Shown piece after piece: positions 23,417 to 24,216 of a DNA stretch of 24,216 nt (position 1 is its first letter; each line of letters opens with the position of its first letter). Below the pieces are notes generated by a model. It ran no database searches and had not been told where the DNA came from. It worked only from the letters and a program-made list of their open reading frames with translations. This DNA comes from Xenococcus sp039190385 (GTDB taxonomy: Bacteria > Cyanobacteriota > Cyanobacteriia > Cyanobacteriales > Xenococcaceae): positions 1 through 24,216 of the forward strand of contig JBCCYD010000036.1 in NCBI GenBank assembly GCA_039190385.1. The letters are read 5' to 3'. Position numbers and translations under genes: made by a program.

Positions 23417-24216
23417 ATGGCAGAAATTATCTATTCCCCGCAAGTTCATTTATTTGCTTTTCACTTGTTTAGAACTCCCGATCTTGGAAATGGGCATGAT
23501 TCTAATCCCGAATTGTTGTGGAATAAATGTCATGAGCTTATCTTTCCTAAATTTTTCATCAAGGACAAACTCATATTAAAAGATAGTAAACCTAAAAACC
23601 AAAGATTTGAGCTACTGAATTCAAGTGATATTTATCTGCCGATACATACTAAAATCCATCATCAAGCTGAACCATTAGCCTTAGAAGGTTTTGTTTATCC
23701 TCTTCAAATATACGATAGTTATGGTTTAGGTTTTACTATTGGTTTTCCAGATCCTCAGCCACAAGAATTTCAGGGCACAACTATTGAAACTAGAACCTCA
23801 ATTCTAGAAGAGTTTAATCCTGATTACAGCTTATTACCTGATTTTATAGAGAGTGATTTAGGACAGACTTTGATCATCACAGCTTGGTTAGATAAGCAAC
23901 AACAGAAATTAGATCGTGAATCTTTGAAAAATTTAGCTGATGAATGTCTTAGAGCTTTTATTCCTCCTAAAGAAAAAAGACCTTTATTTCACTGTGATGG
24001 TAATCTTTTCGATAGTCCAATATTTGAGTATGGCTTGATTCGCTCTGGAGGAACCTACCGTCATATTCTAGTTTGGTTATTCACGGATCCCCAAACAAGT
24101 GATAAATTTTATGATTCTTATAATTCATTATTAGATTTATTGTTTTATCGTAATAAGGTAATTCGTGAATATCAAAATAGTCGAGATATTTATAGTGAGA
24201 TTTATCAAGAATATGA
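23417..24216 (+). CDS. CATRA-like protein of the CHAT operon (partial, C-terminus outside window)
   Basis: A frame from ATG 23417, with AGGGG five bases upstream and 12 bases after the previous stop, remains open to the window end (about 266 residues). It begins MAEIIYSPQVHLFAFHLF and continues with a mixed alpha-beta region up to about residue 200. The visible C-terminal part (YRHILVWLF, LLDLLFYRNKVIREYQNSR) turns into long helices that are probably coiled-coil. I recall this VHLF start and YRNK helix from the CATRA-N and CATRA-C domains (caspase and TPR repeat-associated). No enzymatic motif is seen. Its place behind a TPR-CHAT gene and a small gene supports the assignment; biochemical function is unknown. 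Confidence 0.65.
   Translation, partial: MAEIIYSPQVHLFAFHLFRTPDLGNGHDSNPELLWNKCHELIFPKFFIKDKLILKDSKPKNQRFELLNSSDIYLPIHTKIHHQAEPLALEGFVYPLQIYDSYGLGFTIGFPDPQPQEFQGTTIETRTSILEEFNPDYSLLPDFIESDLGQTLIITAWLDKQQQKLDRESLKNLADECLRAFIPPKEKRPLFHCDGNLFDSPIFEYGLIRSGGTYRHILVWLFTDPQTSDKFYDSYNSLLDLLFYRNKVIREYQNSRDIYSEIYQEY

Overview
The window looks like a chromosomal segment of a cyanobacterium. The palindrome GCGATCGC (HIP1) recurs throughout, NdhS of the photosynthetic NDH-1 complex is present, and several genes belong to families seen mainly in cyanobacteria (Uma2 nucleases with coiled-coil tails, DUF29, a HAS-barrel protein). Coding is dense on both strands, and no stretch over 300 bases lacks a gene. 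I cannot name the species.

Layout. 1-1556: the start of a multi-GAF sensor, cut by the left edge, reading leftwards. 1742-2496: an MNT-type nucleotidyltransferase overlapping a DUF29 gene by ATGA. 2585-4333: an ABC exporter half. 4422-5219: a Uma2 nuclease with a seven-fold heptad tail. 5230-9662: a conserved membrane protein, HemW, a YdcF-like protein and an unknown signal-anchored protein. 9882-11173: murB and ybaB, followed by a hairpin. 11331-12391: a small decayed zone holding a truncated membrane-protein gene, a truncated vapC beside an intact vapB, and a truncated DUF5615 gene beside an intact DUF433 gene. 12471-16465: housekeeping genes (nfi, DUF423, yaaA, a HAS-barrel protein, ndhS, three small genes including a receiver-only response regulator), separated by short degenerate repeats. 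16692-19217: a type II topoisomerase A subunit. 19312-19385: tRNA-Arg(CCG).

The most interesting part is the right end, just past the tRNA. A second Uma2 gene diverges from a three-gene unit: a 967-residue TPR-CHAT protease with both catalytic residues, a 114-residue small protein, and a third protein that runs off the edge. From memory of the families, the order and the sequences match the CHAT/TPR-CATASP-CATRA type of predicted conflict (defence or programmed-death) system described by comparative genomics. The third protein has a VHLF-type N-terminus and a YRNK-type helical C-terminus, as I recall for CATRA. By eye, HIP1 is missing from the CHAT gene, from the sequenced part of the third gene, from the toxin-antitoxin remnants and from the first 2.7 kb, while it is common in the housekeeping genes. 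This fits accessory DNA flanking a conserved core.

A second theme is non-coding structure. Heptamer-type degenerate tandem repeats sit at gene ends, including a 26-bp perfect repeat present in opposite orientations at 13509 and 15116, and one array that supplies an arm of the likely terminator behind ybaB.
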